A stretch of DNA of 64,000 bases from Palsa-892 sp035295845 (GTDB lineage: Bacteria > Pseudomonadota > Alphaproteobacteria > Rhizobiales > Xanthobacteraceae), in contig DATGIF010000025.1 of NCBI GenBank assembly GCA_035295845.1, positions 1 to 64,000 on the forward strand. The letters run 5' to 3'. The notes beneath the pieces were generated by a model. The model saw only the letters and a list, made by a program, of their open reading frames with translations, had not been told where the DNA came from and made no database searches. Shown in pieces: positions 32,520-41,257 of the stretch (position 1 is the stretch's first letter; each line of letters starts with the position of its first letter). The position numbers and the translations under genes were made by a program.

Positions 32520-33719
32520 TCAGCCTTCCCACGCCCGCGGGCGGTAGAAGGTATGAACGCCGATGCGGTGGATTTTCCGCATTTCGCGGATCCAGTCCGG
32601 ATGCACCCAATAGGCGTGGTAGTGCGTGGCCTTGCCGATTTCGTCGAGCCACAGCTTGCCGCCGAGCATGTCATGGGAGATTTGCTTCGCCTGCTCCCAC
32701 ATGTCGGGCTCGTCGACGACCAGCTTCTTGCCCTCGCAGGCGAAGGTGAACTGGCAGGCGAGGTAGCGGTTGGCGTTCTGATAGACGACGCCGCAAATGT
32801 CGCTCGGGTAGAAGCCCGAGAAAGCGCGATTGATCACGACCTGCGACACCGCGATCTGGCCTTCCTTCGGCTCGCCGCGGCTTTCGAAATAGATCGCGTC
32901 GGCGAGGCATTTCTCGGCTTTGGCGAGCGCGGGCCCCGCGAGCCCGAGCCGCTCGGCCGGGCTTTTCGGCTTTCCTTCCTCGCCGGTCACCTCGCCCTTG
33001 GCGGCAATGGTGGTCGAGCCCTCGGTCGGTGCGCTTGCGGGGAGCGAGACGAGTTGCGGCTTGTCGCTCTGATCGAGGATCGCCGGGAGCGAGCCCGTCA
33101 TGTAATCGCGGAAAAAGAAGAGGCGCGTGAAGCGGGCGAGTACGCCTTGCTTCGGAAGATTATCCTGGTCGAGCCGCGCCAGCGTGCCGGCGCGGTCGGG
33201 GCGCACCTCGTCCTCTTCCTTCGGCACGCCGGGATCCATTTCGAGGGACATGGCGATGTCGTAGGGCGGCGTCGGCGCCGGGACCTCGGATGGCTCTTCG
33301 GTTTCCACGTGCGGCGCCACGGCGGTGACGCGCCGTACCAGCATGTCGCCCTTGCCCTCGCGATTGATGGTGGCAACCGGGGTTTCCTCCGCGTCGATGT
33401 TCGGCCCCGCCGTCGAGGCAACGCTCGGGATCGAGCCGGTGATCTCCGGGTCCGCCTCGCGGTCGACGCGGGCGACCACCGGCAACACCGGAAGCTGGGG
33501 GATCGCAATGCCTACGGGGCGCGGCAACGAGAAGGTCGCGGTGCGCAGCGCCGAGAAGGAGAGGAAAAACCCCTGCGCGCGCTCGACCGGCGCTGCCTGA
33601 TAGGTGAGAAGGCTCGCAAGGTCCTGCGGCGCGATAGAAGTCGGGAAAGTGAGGAGAAGCGCGATCGCGATGCCGAATCGAACGGCGAAGCGACGCCGGC
33701 TTGCACGCGACGCAAACAT
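32520..33719 (-). CDS. SleB-like cell wall hydrolase, exported
   Basis: The 399-residue protein has an N-terminal signal anchor (about 12-31), a long polar linker with EITGSI at residues 92-97, and a C-terminal Hydrolase_2 (SleB-type) domain of about 130 residues starting at CLADAIYFESRGEPKEGQ. This domain cleaves peptidoglycan, probably as a lytic transglycosylase with the Glu in YFESRGEP as catalytic residue. It contains several Cys (CGVVYQN, LACQFTF, ACEG) that could form disulfides. It would act in the periplasm. Convergent with the neighbouring single-pass protein. Confidence 0.88.
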   Translation of the reverse strand: MFASRASRRRFAVRFGIAIALLLTFPTSIAPQDLASLLTYQAAPVERAQGFFLSFSALRTATFSLPRPVGIAIPQLPVLPVVARVDREADPEITGSIPSVASTAGPNIDAEETPVATINREGKGDMLVRRVTAVAPHVETEEPSEVPAPTPPYDIAMSLEMDPGVPKEEDEVRPDRAGTLARLDQDNLPKQGVLARFTRLFFFRDYMTGSLPAILDQSDKPQLVSLPASAPTEGSTTIAAKGEVTGEEGKPKSPAERLGLAGPALAKAEKCLADAIYFESRGEPKEGQIAVSQVVINRAFSGFYPSDICGVVYQNANRYLACQFTFACEGKKLVVDEPDMWEQAKQISHDMLGGKLWLDEIGKATHYHAYWVHPDWIREMRKIHRIGVHTFYRPRAWEG

Positions 33720-33872
33720 TTCACGCCCACCCTACGCAACGCTACTGATGCGCCTCGATCCCTCCCCGGGACCGAAACGCCACGTGGGGTGTTATCGCCT
33801 GCTTAACCTTGCGGCGAAGTTAACGGCTGCGAGCGGCGGGAGGTGTGCGCAATCGTCTTTATATGTTGCGCT

Positions 33873-34151
33873 TCAGAACAATCTTCCGGGCGAGCCCGCC
33901 AGAATCGGCAGCACGACCATGATGACGACGGCGAGCACGAAGCCGAGGAGCCGCGCGCCGTTGGAAACCATCCGGCCGGGAACTCCGCGAAAGAACGCGA
34001 ACAGGGTGGTCTCGAAGAGGATCATCGCGATCAGCACCCAGAAATAGGGAGGCACCCGCAAGTCGCGCGTTTCGGGCATGGCGATCAAGATCGCGCCGGC
34101 GGCGATGCCGACAGCGGTCATGAAGCCGAGGAAGATGTGGTCGATGGTCAT
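33873..34151 (-). CDS. Small three-helix membrane protein of unknown function
   Basis: The 92-residue protein, starting MTIDHIFLGFMTAVG, has three predicted transmembrane helices separated by short loops with ETRDLRVPPY and RGVPGRMVSNGAR. No family recognised. ATG 34151 fits; the frame extends to 34235 without conservation. It is divergent from the chemoreceptor gene and downstream of the wall hydrolase promoter region. Confidence 0.65.
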   Translation of the reverse strand: MTIDHIFLGFMTAVGIAAGAILIAMPETRDLRVPPYFWVLIAMILFETTLFAFFRGVPGRMVSNGARLLGFVLAVVIMVVLPILAGSPGRLF

Positions 34152-34297
34152 ATTTTCGAGCCCCGCCCAAACCCTAAACCCCTTGCGGCGAAAGGCAAAA
34201 TTGCCAGGATTTTCCCGGGAATCAGCCGGCCGCAACGGGCAATTAACCTTACGGCAATCGGAGCCGGAAATACTCGCGTCGCGTGCAGGTCCCCTCG

Positions 34298-35668
34298 ATG
34301 CTCGAATGCCTCGCTCAAGCCGGAATGAAGGAAGGCTGGCAGCTCTTTGGCTTTGCCGGCCTGGTGTTCCTGTCGTTGATCGCGCTCGCCGCGATCCGGC
34401 TCGTCCGCGCCCGCGCGCTCGAGCGGCAGAACCAGCGGCTGAGGACCGCGCTCAACCACATGTCGCAAGGGCTCTGCATGTGGGACGCGGACACGCGATT
34501 GCTTCTATGCAACGACCGTTACGTCGATATGTACGGCATGTCGCACGACTTCGTGCGGCCGGGCCTGCTCCTGCGCGAGGTGCTCGAGCACCGCGCCGCC
34601 CGGGGAAATTTCAAAGGCGACATCGCGAAATATGTCGACGACGTCCTGAAGGGAATTTCGGCGGCCAAGGACAATCTCAAGGTCATCGATCTGCCGGGCG
34701 GCCGCACCATCGCCATCGCCGAGCGCATGATGCCGGGCGGCGGCTGGGTGGCGACGCATGACGATGTGACCGAACAGCACAGCATCGAGCAACAGCGGGC
34801 CTCGCTCCGCGCCAACGAGGAACGGCGCGCCAAGGTCGAATCCGCGATCGCCAAGTTCCGTGAACGGATGGAAGACGTGCTGCGCTCGGTCGGCGACAAT
34901 GCCTCCGCCATGAAATCGGCGGCGACGACGTTGTTCACCTCTTCCAACCAGACCTCCGAGCGCGCCGTGGGCGCGGTCCAGGCGACGACGGAAGCGTCGA
35001 TGAACGTGACGACCGCCTCGAGTGCCGCGGACGAACTCTCCGCCTCGATCTCCGAAATCTCGCGGCAGCTGAAGAGCACCACCGAAGTGCTGCGCGCAGC
35101 CTCGGCGGAAGCCGGCGCCACCAACCGGGAAATCGCGGGGCTTGCCGAAGCTTCGCAGAAGATCGGCGACGTGGTGGCGTTGATCCGCAACATCGCCGGC
35201 CAGACCAATCTGCTCGCGCTCAACGCGACGATCGAAGCGGCGCGCGCGGGCGACGCGGGCCGCGGCTTCGCGGTGGTCGCCGCCGAGGTGAAATCGCTCG
35301 CCGTGCAGACGGCAAAGGCGACCGAGGATATTTCGAAATTGATCGTCGCCGTGCAGGCATCGACCGCCTCCGCCGTCGAGGCCATTCACAGCATCACCGA
35401 GCGCATGCAGGAGATCGACCGCAACGCCACGGCCGTCGCCGCCTCGGTCGAGCAGCAGAGCGGCGCCACCTCCGAAATTTCCCACAATGTCGCGAGTGCC
35501 GCGCACGGAACGAACGACGTGGTCGCGGTTCTCAATCACCTCGCGGATGCGACGACCGAGACGCGGCAAACCGCGGAAACGGTGCTCGGCGTTTCGCAGT
35601 CGGTGGGAAGCGCGGTTTCCGAGCTCCGCGCGGAAGTCGAGTGCTTCCTGTCGAAGGTCGCGGTCTGA
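34298..35668 (+). CDS. Methyl-accepting chemotaxis protein with a cytoplasmic PAS domain
   Basis: The 456-residue protein has one N-terminal membrane helix (about 15-35), a PAS-like domain (about 45-145, NHMSQGLCMWDADTRLLLCN) and a C-terminal signalling domain with the receptor hairpin region IAGQTNLLALNATIEAARAG. There is no periplasmic ligand domain, so it probably senses a cytoplasmic or redox signal. The methylation helices are short. ATG 34298 and GTG 34283 are both possible. Convergent with ppdK. Confidence 0.9.
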   Translation: MLECLAQAGMKEGWQLFGFAGLVFLSLIALAAIRLVRARALERQNQRLRTALNHMSQGLCMWDADTRLLLCNDRYVDMYGMSHDFVRPGLLLREVLEHRAARGNFKGDIAKYVDDVLKGISAAKDNLKVIDLPGGRTIAIAERMMPGGGWVATHDDVTEQHSIEQQRASLRANEERRAKVESAIAKFRERMEDVLRSVGDNASAMKSAATTLFTSSNQTSERAVGAVQATTEASMNVTTASSAADELSASISEISRQLKSTTEVLRAASAEAGATNREIAGLAEASQKIGDVVALIRNIAGQTNLLALNATIEAARAGDAGRGFAVVAAEVKSLAVQTAKATEDISKLIVAVQASTASAVEAIHSITERMQEIDRNATAVAASVEQQSGATSEISHNVASAAHGTNDVVAVLNHLADATTETRQTAETVLGVSQSVGSAVSELRAEVECFLSKVAV

Positions 35669-35675
35669 AGCGAAT

Positions 35676-38354
35676 TCAGCCTTCGCTCGTGAAGGATTTC
35701 CCGAGCGCGGCTTGTGCCGCGGCAAGCCGCGCGATCGGCACGCGATAGGGCGAGCAGGACACGTAGTCGAGCCCGACCTCGACGCAGAAGGCGACCGAGG
35801 CGGGATCGCCGCCATGCTCGCCGCAAATGCCGAGCTTAATGTTTTTCCGCGTCTTCCTGCCGCGCGCGGTCGCGATCCTGACAAGTTCACCCACGCCTTC
35901 GCGGTCGATCGATACGAACGGGTCGACGGCAAAAATGCCTTTGCCGGTGTAAATGCCGAGAAAGCTCGCGGCGTCGTCGCGTGAAATGCCGAACGTCGTC
36001 TGCGTGAGATCGTTGGTGCCGAAGGAGAAGAATTCGGCGGTCTTGGCGATCTCGCCGGCCAGCAGCGCCGCGCGCGGAAGCTCGATCATAGTGCCGGTCT
36101 GATATTTGATCCGCACGCCCGTTTCCTTCGCCACGGCCTCCGCCATCGCATCGATTCGCGCCTTGACGAGATCGAACTCGATCTTCGTCGCGATCAACGG
36201 CACCATCACCTCCGGCACCACCGGCGACTGGGTGCGGCGGCCGGCTTCGACCGCCGCTTCGAAGATCGCCCGCGCCTGCATCTCGGCGATTTCGGGATAG
36301 GCAATCGCAATGCGGCAGCCGCGAAAGCCGAGCATCGGATTGAACTCGGCGAGCTCCTGCGCGCGATGTTTCAATTTTTCGGCGGAAGCGCCCATCGAGG
36401 CCGCGACCTCGGCGATCTCTTCGTCCGTATGCGGCAGGAATTCGTGCAGCGGCGGATCGAGGAGCCGGATGGTGACGGGCAGGCCCTTCATGATCTCGAA
36501 GAGCTCGATGAAATCCGCGCGCTGCACAGACAGGAGCTTGGCGAGCGCCGCGCGGCGGCCTTTTTCTTCGTCGGCGAGGATCATCTCGCGCACGGCGAGA
36601 ATGCGGTCTTCGTCGAAGAACATGTGCTCGGTGCGGCAAAGGCCGATGCCCTCGGCGCCGAAGCCGCGTGCGGTCTTGGCGTCGGCGGGCATGTCGGCAT
36701 TGGCGCGGACGCCCACCTTGCGCTTGGCGTCCGCCCATTGCATCAGCGTTGCGAAATCGCCCGACATCTCCGGCTCGATCATCGGCACGCGGCCGAGGAG
36801 CACTTGGCCCTTGCCGCCGTCGATGGTGATGAGATCGCCCGCTTTCAGGTGATGCGAGCCTGCGGCGAGCGTTCCCTTGCCGTAGTCGATGCGCAAAACA
36901 CCCGCGCCCGACACGCAGGGTTTTCCCATGCCGCGCGCGACCACCGCCGCGTGCGAAGTCATGCCGCCGCGCGTCGTGAGAATCCCCTCGGCCGCGTGCA
37001 TGCCGTGAATGTCCTCGGGGCTCGTCTCGACGCGGACGAGGATCACCTTCTTGCCCTGCGATTTCAGCAATTCCGCTTCGTCGGCGGAAAACACGATCTC
37101 GCCGGAGGCGGCCCCCGGCGAGGCGGGCAGGCCGCTCGCGATCACCGTGCGCGGCGCCTTCGGATCGATGGTGGGGTGCAGAAGCTGGTCGAGGGCGGCG
37201 GGATCGACGCGGCAAACCGCTTCCTCGCGCGAGATCAGTTTTTCATTCGCCATTTCGATCGCGATCCGCAACGCCGCCTTCGCCGTGCGCTTGCCGGAAC
37301 GCGTCTGCAGCATGAAGAGCTTGCCCTTCTCCACCGTGAACTCGAGATCCTGCATGTCGCGGTAATGCTTCTCGAGCTTGTGATAAATGCGCGAAAGCTC
37401 GGCGAACGCGCCGGGCATCGCCGTTTCCATCGAGGGCTTGTCGGATTTCGATTCGCGCCGCGCCGCCTCGGTGATCTCCTGCGGCGTGCGGATGCCGGCG
37501 ACCACGTCCTCGCCCTGGGCGTTGATGAGAAACTCGCCGTAAAGCCGCTTCTCGCCGGTCGAGGGATTGCGCGTGAAGGCGACGCCCGTCGCGCAATCGT
37601 CGCCTTGGTTCCCGAACACCATCGCCTGCACGTTGACCGCCGTGCCCCAGCTTTCGGGAATGTTGTTGAGTTTGCGGTAGGTGACCGCGCGCGGCGTCAT
37701 CCACGAGCCGAACACGGCGCCGATCGCGCCCCAGAGCTGCTTCTCGGGATCCTGCGGGAAGGGCTCGCCTTTTTCCTCCTGCACGAGCGTCTTGTAGCGC
37801 TCGATGATCGCCGCCCAATCATCGGCCGATAGCTCCGTGTCGAATTCGTAGCCTTTTTGATCCTTGAAGCCGCCGAGGATTTCCTCGAAGTCGTGGGCGT
37901 CGACGCCGAGCACGACGTCGGAATACATCTGAATGAAGCGGCGGTAGCTGTCATAGGCGAAACGGCGGTCGTTCGAGCTTTTCGCGAGCGCTTCCACCGT
38001 TTCGTCGTTGAGGCCGAGATTGAGCACGGTATCCATCATGCCCGGCATCGAGGCGCGCGCGCCCGAGCGCACCGAGACGAGCAGCGGATTTTTCTTGTCG
38101 CCGAAACTTTTCCCGGCGAGCTTGCCGACGCGCGCGAGCGCCGCTTCCACCTGTTTTTTCAGGTCCTTCGGATAGCTTTTGCGGTTCGCGTAAAAATGCG
38201 TGCAGACGGCGGTGGTGATGGTGAAGCCGGGCGGCACCGGCAGGCCGAGATTGGACATCTCGGCGAGGTTCGCGCCCTTGCCGCCGAGAAGATCGCGCAT
38301 CTTGGCTTTGCCCTCGGCCTTGCCGTCGCCGAAGCTGTAGACCCACTTTGTCAT
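35676..38354 (-). CDS. ppdK: Pyruvate, phosphate dikinase
   Basis: Reversible interconversion of pyruvate and phosphoenolpyruvate with ATP and phosphate, important for gluconeogenesis. The 892-residue protein has the N-terminal nucleotide-binding domain (KGANLAEMSNLGLPVPPGFT), the phosphohistidine domain with the catalytic His in GGMTSHAAVVARG, and the C-terminal PEP/pyruvate barrel with GLCRTEHMF and FGTNDLTQT. The order of domains and length are typical of the bacterial enzyme. Single gene, divergent from the tiny membrane protein at 38513 with about 158 bp between, in which I see no clear site. Confidence 0.97.
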   Translation of the reverse strand: MTKWVYSFGDGKAEGKAKMRDLLGGKGANLAEMSNLGLPVPPGFTITTAVCTHFYANRKSYPKDLKKQVEAALARVGKLAGKSFGDKKNPLLVSVRSGARASMPGMMDTVLNLGLNDETVEALAKSSNDRRFAYDSYRRFIQMYSDVVLGVDAHDFEEILGGFKDQKGYEFDTELSADDWAAIIERYKTLVQEEKGEPFPQDPEKQLWGAIGAVFGSWMTPRAVTYRKLNNIPESWGTAVNVQAMVFGNQGDDCATGVAFTRNPSTGEKRLYGEFLINAQGEDVVAGIRTPQEITEAARRESKSDKPSMETAMPGAFAELSRIYHKLEKHYRDMQDLEFTVEKGKLFMLQTRSGKRTAKAALRIAIEMANEKLISREEAVCRVDPAALDQLLHPTIDPKAPRTVIASGLPASPGAASGEIVFSADEAELLKSQGKKVILVRVETSPEDIHGMHAAEGILTTRGGMTSHAAVVARGMGKPCVSGAGVLRIDYGKGTLAAGSHHLKAGDLITIDGGKGQVLLGRVPMIEPEMSGDFATLMQWADAKRKVGVRANADMPADAKTARGFGAEGIGLCRTEHMFFDEDRILAVREMILADEEKGRRAALAKLLSVQRADFIELFEIMKGLPVTIRLLDPPLHEFLPHTDEEIAEVAASMGASAEKLKHRAQELAEFNPMLGFRGCRIAIAYPEIAEMQARAIFEAAVEAGRRTQSPVVPEVMVPLIATKIEFDLVKARIDAMAEAVAKETGVRIKYQTGTMIELPRAALLAGEIAKTAEFFSFGTNDLTQTTFGISRDDAASFLGIYTGKGIFAVDPFVSIDREGVGELVRIATARGRKTRKNIKLGICGEHGGDPASVAFCVEVGLDYVSCSPYRVPIARLAAAQAALGKSFTSEG

Positions 38355-38512
38355 GCAAAATTTCCGGCCGTGCTTCGCAGAAGCTTGTCTTCACGCGCGG
38401 GATGCTTAGCTCGTGCGGTTCTTCGCCGCAACGGCGCTTTCGGCGATCCACATTTTAGATGTGCGCGCTCGGCGAAACCGGCTAAACAGTCGCCTGTGGA
38501 GCAACAACCGCA

Positions 38513-38677
38513 ATGAATGGTCTTCATGCGCCGTCCCGCGCCGCCTTTCTGATCGCGGTCGCGCTGGCCGTGCTCGCTTTGGTCGGTTTTTTCATCACCA
38601 TTCCGGTCGTGACGCAGTACCAGTTCTGGTTCGCGCTGGCGGCGTTTCTCTTGCTGGCGCTCGGCTGCAGCCTGTAG
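38513..38677 (+). CDS. Tiny two-helix membrane protein, family member 1
   Basis: A 54-residue frame begins MNGLHAPSRAAFLIAVALAV, has a second helix (FWFALAAFLLLALG) and ends GCSL. It aligns with the next small gene across nearly its whole length: HAP versus NAP at the N-terminus, FLIAVALAVLALVGFF versus FLISLALAVLALIGYF, and FWFALAAFLLLA versus FWLAIAGYVVLA. The similarity makes it a real gene despite its size. No clear Shine-Dalgarno is visible. Function unknown. Confidence 0.7.
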   Translation: MNGLHAPSRAAFLIAVALAVLALVGFFITIPVVTQYQFWFALAAFLLLALGCSL

Positions 38678-38801
38678 CGGTCTCCAACTTTTCAACCGGC
38701 GGGAACGCGCGGGGTTCCACCCGCCGCAAAAAGGCGCATACTTGCTTGTTGCGAAAAGCGCGCTTCCGCAAGCGGGAAGCGAATTGCAAAAGGGGGATTC
38801 C

Positions 38802-38975
38802 ATGCGGCTGAACGCACCGACGCAGATGGTATTTTTGATTTCGCTCGCGCTCGCTGTCCTTGCATTGATTGGCTATTTTGCTTCGGGCATTCCGTATTTG
38901 CACGCTTATGATTTCTGGCTCGCGATCGCGGGCTATGTGGTGCTCGCGGCGGCCTGCATCATGAAAGGCGTGTGA
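38802..38975 (+). CDS. Tiny two-helix membrane protein, family member 2
   Basis: The 57-residue protein begins MRLNAPTQMVFLISLALAVL, has two helices joined by a short loop (ASGIPYLHAYD) and ends IMKGV. ATG 38802 follows an AGGGGG site. It is a paralogue of the preceding gene and resembles the C-terminal domain of the GlsB-like protein at 28503. Conserved in the order as small uncharacterised proteins; function unknown. It is followed by a double-hairpin repeat. Confidence 0.8.
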   Translation: MRLNAPTQMVFLISLALAVLALIGYFASGIPYLHAYDFWLAIAGYVVLAAACIMKGV

Positions 38976-38988
38976 GGCGGAAGCACTT

Positions 38989-39071
38989 GTCATGGCCGGG
39001 CTTGTCCCGGCCATCCACGCCTTGGCCGCCGATAGAAAGACGTGGATGCCCGGCACAAGGCCGGGCATGAC
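38989..39071. repeat. REPIN-like pair of hairpins (dispersed Rhizobiales repeat)
   Basis: Two perfect 9-bp stems with 5-nt loops lie in tandem: ATGGCCGGG/CCCGGCCAT (38992-39014) and ATGCCCGGC/GCCGGGCAT (39046-39068). The two hairpins are themselves inverted repeats of each other: the 31-bp outer arms match at 27 positions, separated by 21 bp. This is the organisation of paired REP sequences. It sits between the convergent ends of the small gene and glyS and could also stop transcription from either side. I recognise the motif as recurrent in Bradyrhizobium-like genomes. Confidence 0.75.
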
Positions 39072-39082
39072 GGATAAGGACA

Positions 39083-41254
39083 CTAGCCCCCAATCTTCGA
39101 AAAATCCGCGACCGTGCGGGTGGCGGCGCGGATGCGGTCGAGGAGCTTGAGGCGGTTTTCGCGGAGCTTCGGATCGTCGGCGTTCACCGTCACCTTGTCG
39201 AAGAAGGAATCGACCGGCGCGCGCAGCTTCGAGATGGCGCTCATCGCCGCCTCGAAATCCTCTTGCTTGAGCGCGGCCGCGACTTCTTTCTCGGTCTTGC
39301 CGATGGCGTCAGCGAGCGCCTTTTCCTGCGGCTCCTTCAGGAGCTTCGCATCCGGGTCGCCGGCATGGCTCTTTTTGTCCTTTTTCTCTTCGTCGCGGAG
39401 GATATTGGCGGCGCGGCGATAGCCGACGAGAAGGTTTTTTCCGTCGTCGGTGTCGAGGAATTTGCCGAGCGCTTCCACGCGGCGGACGATCATCAGGAGA
39501 TCGTCCTGGCCCGGAAGCGCGAATACGGCGTCGACAAGATCATGCCGCGCGCCCTGCTCGCGGAGATGCACCTTCAGGCGGTCGGCGAAGAAATTAAGTA
39601 GATCATATTGCCGACTATCCGTTGCAGCTATGGGAAGGGGCACATGCGTGATTTCCGTTCTCCCGCCGCCTTTACGTTCTTGCTCTATCGCTTGAGCAAG
39701 TTGGACTCGTTTGATCGAGTCATCAACCCACGCGAAATGAATCGAAATGGTCTGCGATAATAGTGGAAGACGCAAGCGATTTTCCAAAACAATACGCACA
39801 ACCCCCAGTGCAGCGCGCCGGAGTGCATAAGGATCCTTTGAGCCGGTCGGCTTTTCTCCAATCGCCCAGAAGGCGACCAGTGTATCAATCTTATCTGCAA
39901 GGGCGACGGAGATAGAAACCGGTGCAGTTGGGACTCGATCGCTTGGTCCTTGCGGCTTGTAATGTTCTTCGATCGCGTTCGCTATATCAGAATCGAATTT
40001 CTCGCCAAGGGCGTAGTACTTACCCATAAGGCCTTGCAGTTCAGGAAATTCGCCGACCATCTCGGTGACCAAGTCAGCTTTTGCTAGTTTTGCCGCGCGC
40101 TCTGCGTCAATGGGATTGGCATTCGCAATTGGCGCAAATTCTTTCGCGAGGCGCGCGATGCGCTTGACTCGCTCAGCTTGAGTTCCAAGTAGCTCGTGGA
40201 AGACAATGTCGGCGAGTTTTTTCTCCCTTCTTTCGAGCTTTATCTTGCGATCCTGCTCCCAGAAAAATTTCGCATCCGCGAGCCGCGCGCGGATCACGCG
40301 CGCGTTGCCGGCCTTGATCGCCGCGCCGCCGTCCTTCGCTTCGAGATTCGACACGAGAACGAATTTATTCGCGAGCTTTCCCGTCTTCGCGTCGCGCAGC
40401 ACGAAGCATTTCTGGTTGTTGCGGATCGTGGCGCGGATCACTTCCGGCGGCAGATCCAGATAGCTCTTGTCGAATTCGCCCAAGAGCACCACCGGCCATT
40501 CGACCAGGCCCGCGACCTCTTCCAGCAGGCCCTCGTCGTCGACCAACTCGAGCCCCTGCGCGAGCGTGAGGTTCTTCGCATCGGTCAGGATCGACGCCTT
40601 CCGCCGCTCGCGGTCGGCGACGACCTTTGCCTTCTCGAGCTTCTGCAAATAATCGTCGAGCCGCCGCACCTTGATCGGCGAGGGCGCCATTACCGGATGG
40701 CCGTGCGTCACGTCGCCCGACGCGATGCCGCCGACCTCGAAGGGCACGACTTCCGGCTCTTCAGTCTCGGGCCCGAAGGTGCAGACGATCGAAGAGAGCG
40801 GCCGCACCCATGTGAGCGAGCCCGCGCCCCAGCGCATCGACTTCGGCCAGGGGAATCCGCGCACCACCTCCGGCACGATCGCGGCGATCACCTCGACCGC
40901 GGGCCGCCCCTTTCGCTCCACGACCGCGACGTAAAAGTCACCCTTCTTGTCTTCTTGCACCTTCGCTTCGCTGATCGATTTCAGCCCCGCGCTCTTCAGG
41001 AATCCCTGGATCGCGCCGTCGGGCGCGCCGACGCGCGGGCCTTTTTTCTCCTCGCGCAAATCCGGCTGGCGCAGGGGCAGGCCGTGGACGGCGAGCGCGA
41101 GCCGCCGCGGCGAGGAAAAAGCCTTCGCGCCTTCGTAAGCGAGCCCCGCATCCACCAGCATATCGGTGACGAGCTTCTTCAAATTCTCCTGCGCCACCGC
41201 CTGCATGCGCGCGGGAATTTCCTCGGAGTAAAGCTCGAGCAGAAGATCGGGCAT
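39083..41254 (-). CDS. glyS: Glycyl-tRNA synthetase beta subunit
   Basis: Beta chain of the heterotetrameric (alpha2beta2) bacterial GlyRS. The 723-residue protein starts MPDLLLELYSEEIPARM, has the conserved DLVTEMVGEFPELQGLMG and GSKDPYALRRAALG motifs in the HD-like core, and a C-terminal anticodon-binding region. It follows glyQ after 3 bp. Oddity: the DNA between about 39597 and 40200 (residues about 352-552) is close to 50 percent GC and uses AT-ending codons, whereas both flanks are about 63 percent, although the protein there reads as normal glyS. This suggests a recombined block. Confidence 0.96.
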   Translation of the reverse strand: MPDLLLELYSEEIPARMQAVAQENLKKLVTDMLVDAGLAYEGAKAFSSPRRLALAVHGLPLRQPDLREEKKGPRVGAPDGAIQGFLKSAGLKSISEAKVQEDKKGDFYVAVVERKGRPAVEVIAAIVPEVVRGFPWPKSMRWGAGSLTWVRPLSSIVCTFGPETEEPEVVPFEVGGIASGDVTHGHPVMAPSPIKVRRLDDYLQKLEKAKVVADRERRKASILTDAKNLTLAQGLELVDDEGLLEEVAGLVEWPVVLLGEFDKSYLDLPPEVIRATIRNNQKCFVLRDAKTGKLANKFVLVSNLEAKDGGAAIKAGNARVIRARLADAKFFWEQDRKIKLERREKKLADIVFHELLGTQAERVKRIARLAKEFAPIANANPIDAERAAKLAKADLVTEMVGEFPELQGLMGKYYALGEKFDSDIANAIEEHYKPQGPSDRVPTAPVSISVALADKIDTLVAFWAIGEKPTGSKDPYALRRAALGVVRIVLENRLRLPLLSQTISIHFAWVDDSIKRVQLAQAIEQERKGGGRTEITHVPLPIAATDSRQYDLLNFFADRLKVHLREQGARHDLVDAVFALPGQDDLLMIVRRVEALGKFLDTDDGKNLLVGYRRAANILRDEEKKDKKSHAGDPDAKLLKEPQEKALADAIGKTEKEVAAALKQEDFEAAMSAISKLRAPVDSFFDKVTVNADDPKLRENRLKLLDRIRAATRTVADFSKIGG

Positions 41255-41257
41255 CGG

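Noticed and set aside
33804..34250. TTAA-rich half-sites near the wall hydrolase and chemoreceptor starts, as possible CtrA boxes
   Set aside because: TTAACC half-sites occur, but not with the N7 spacing of TTAA-N7-TTAA.
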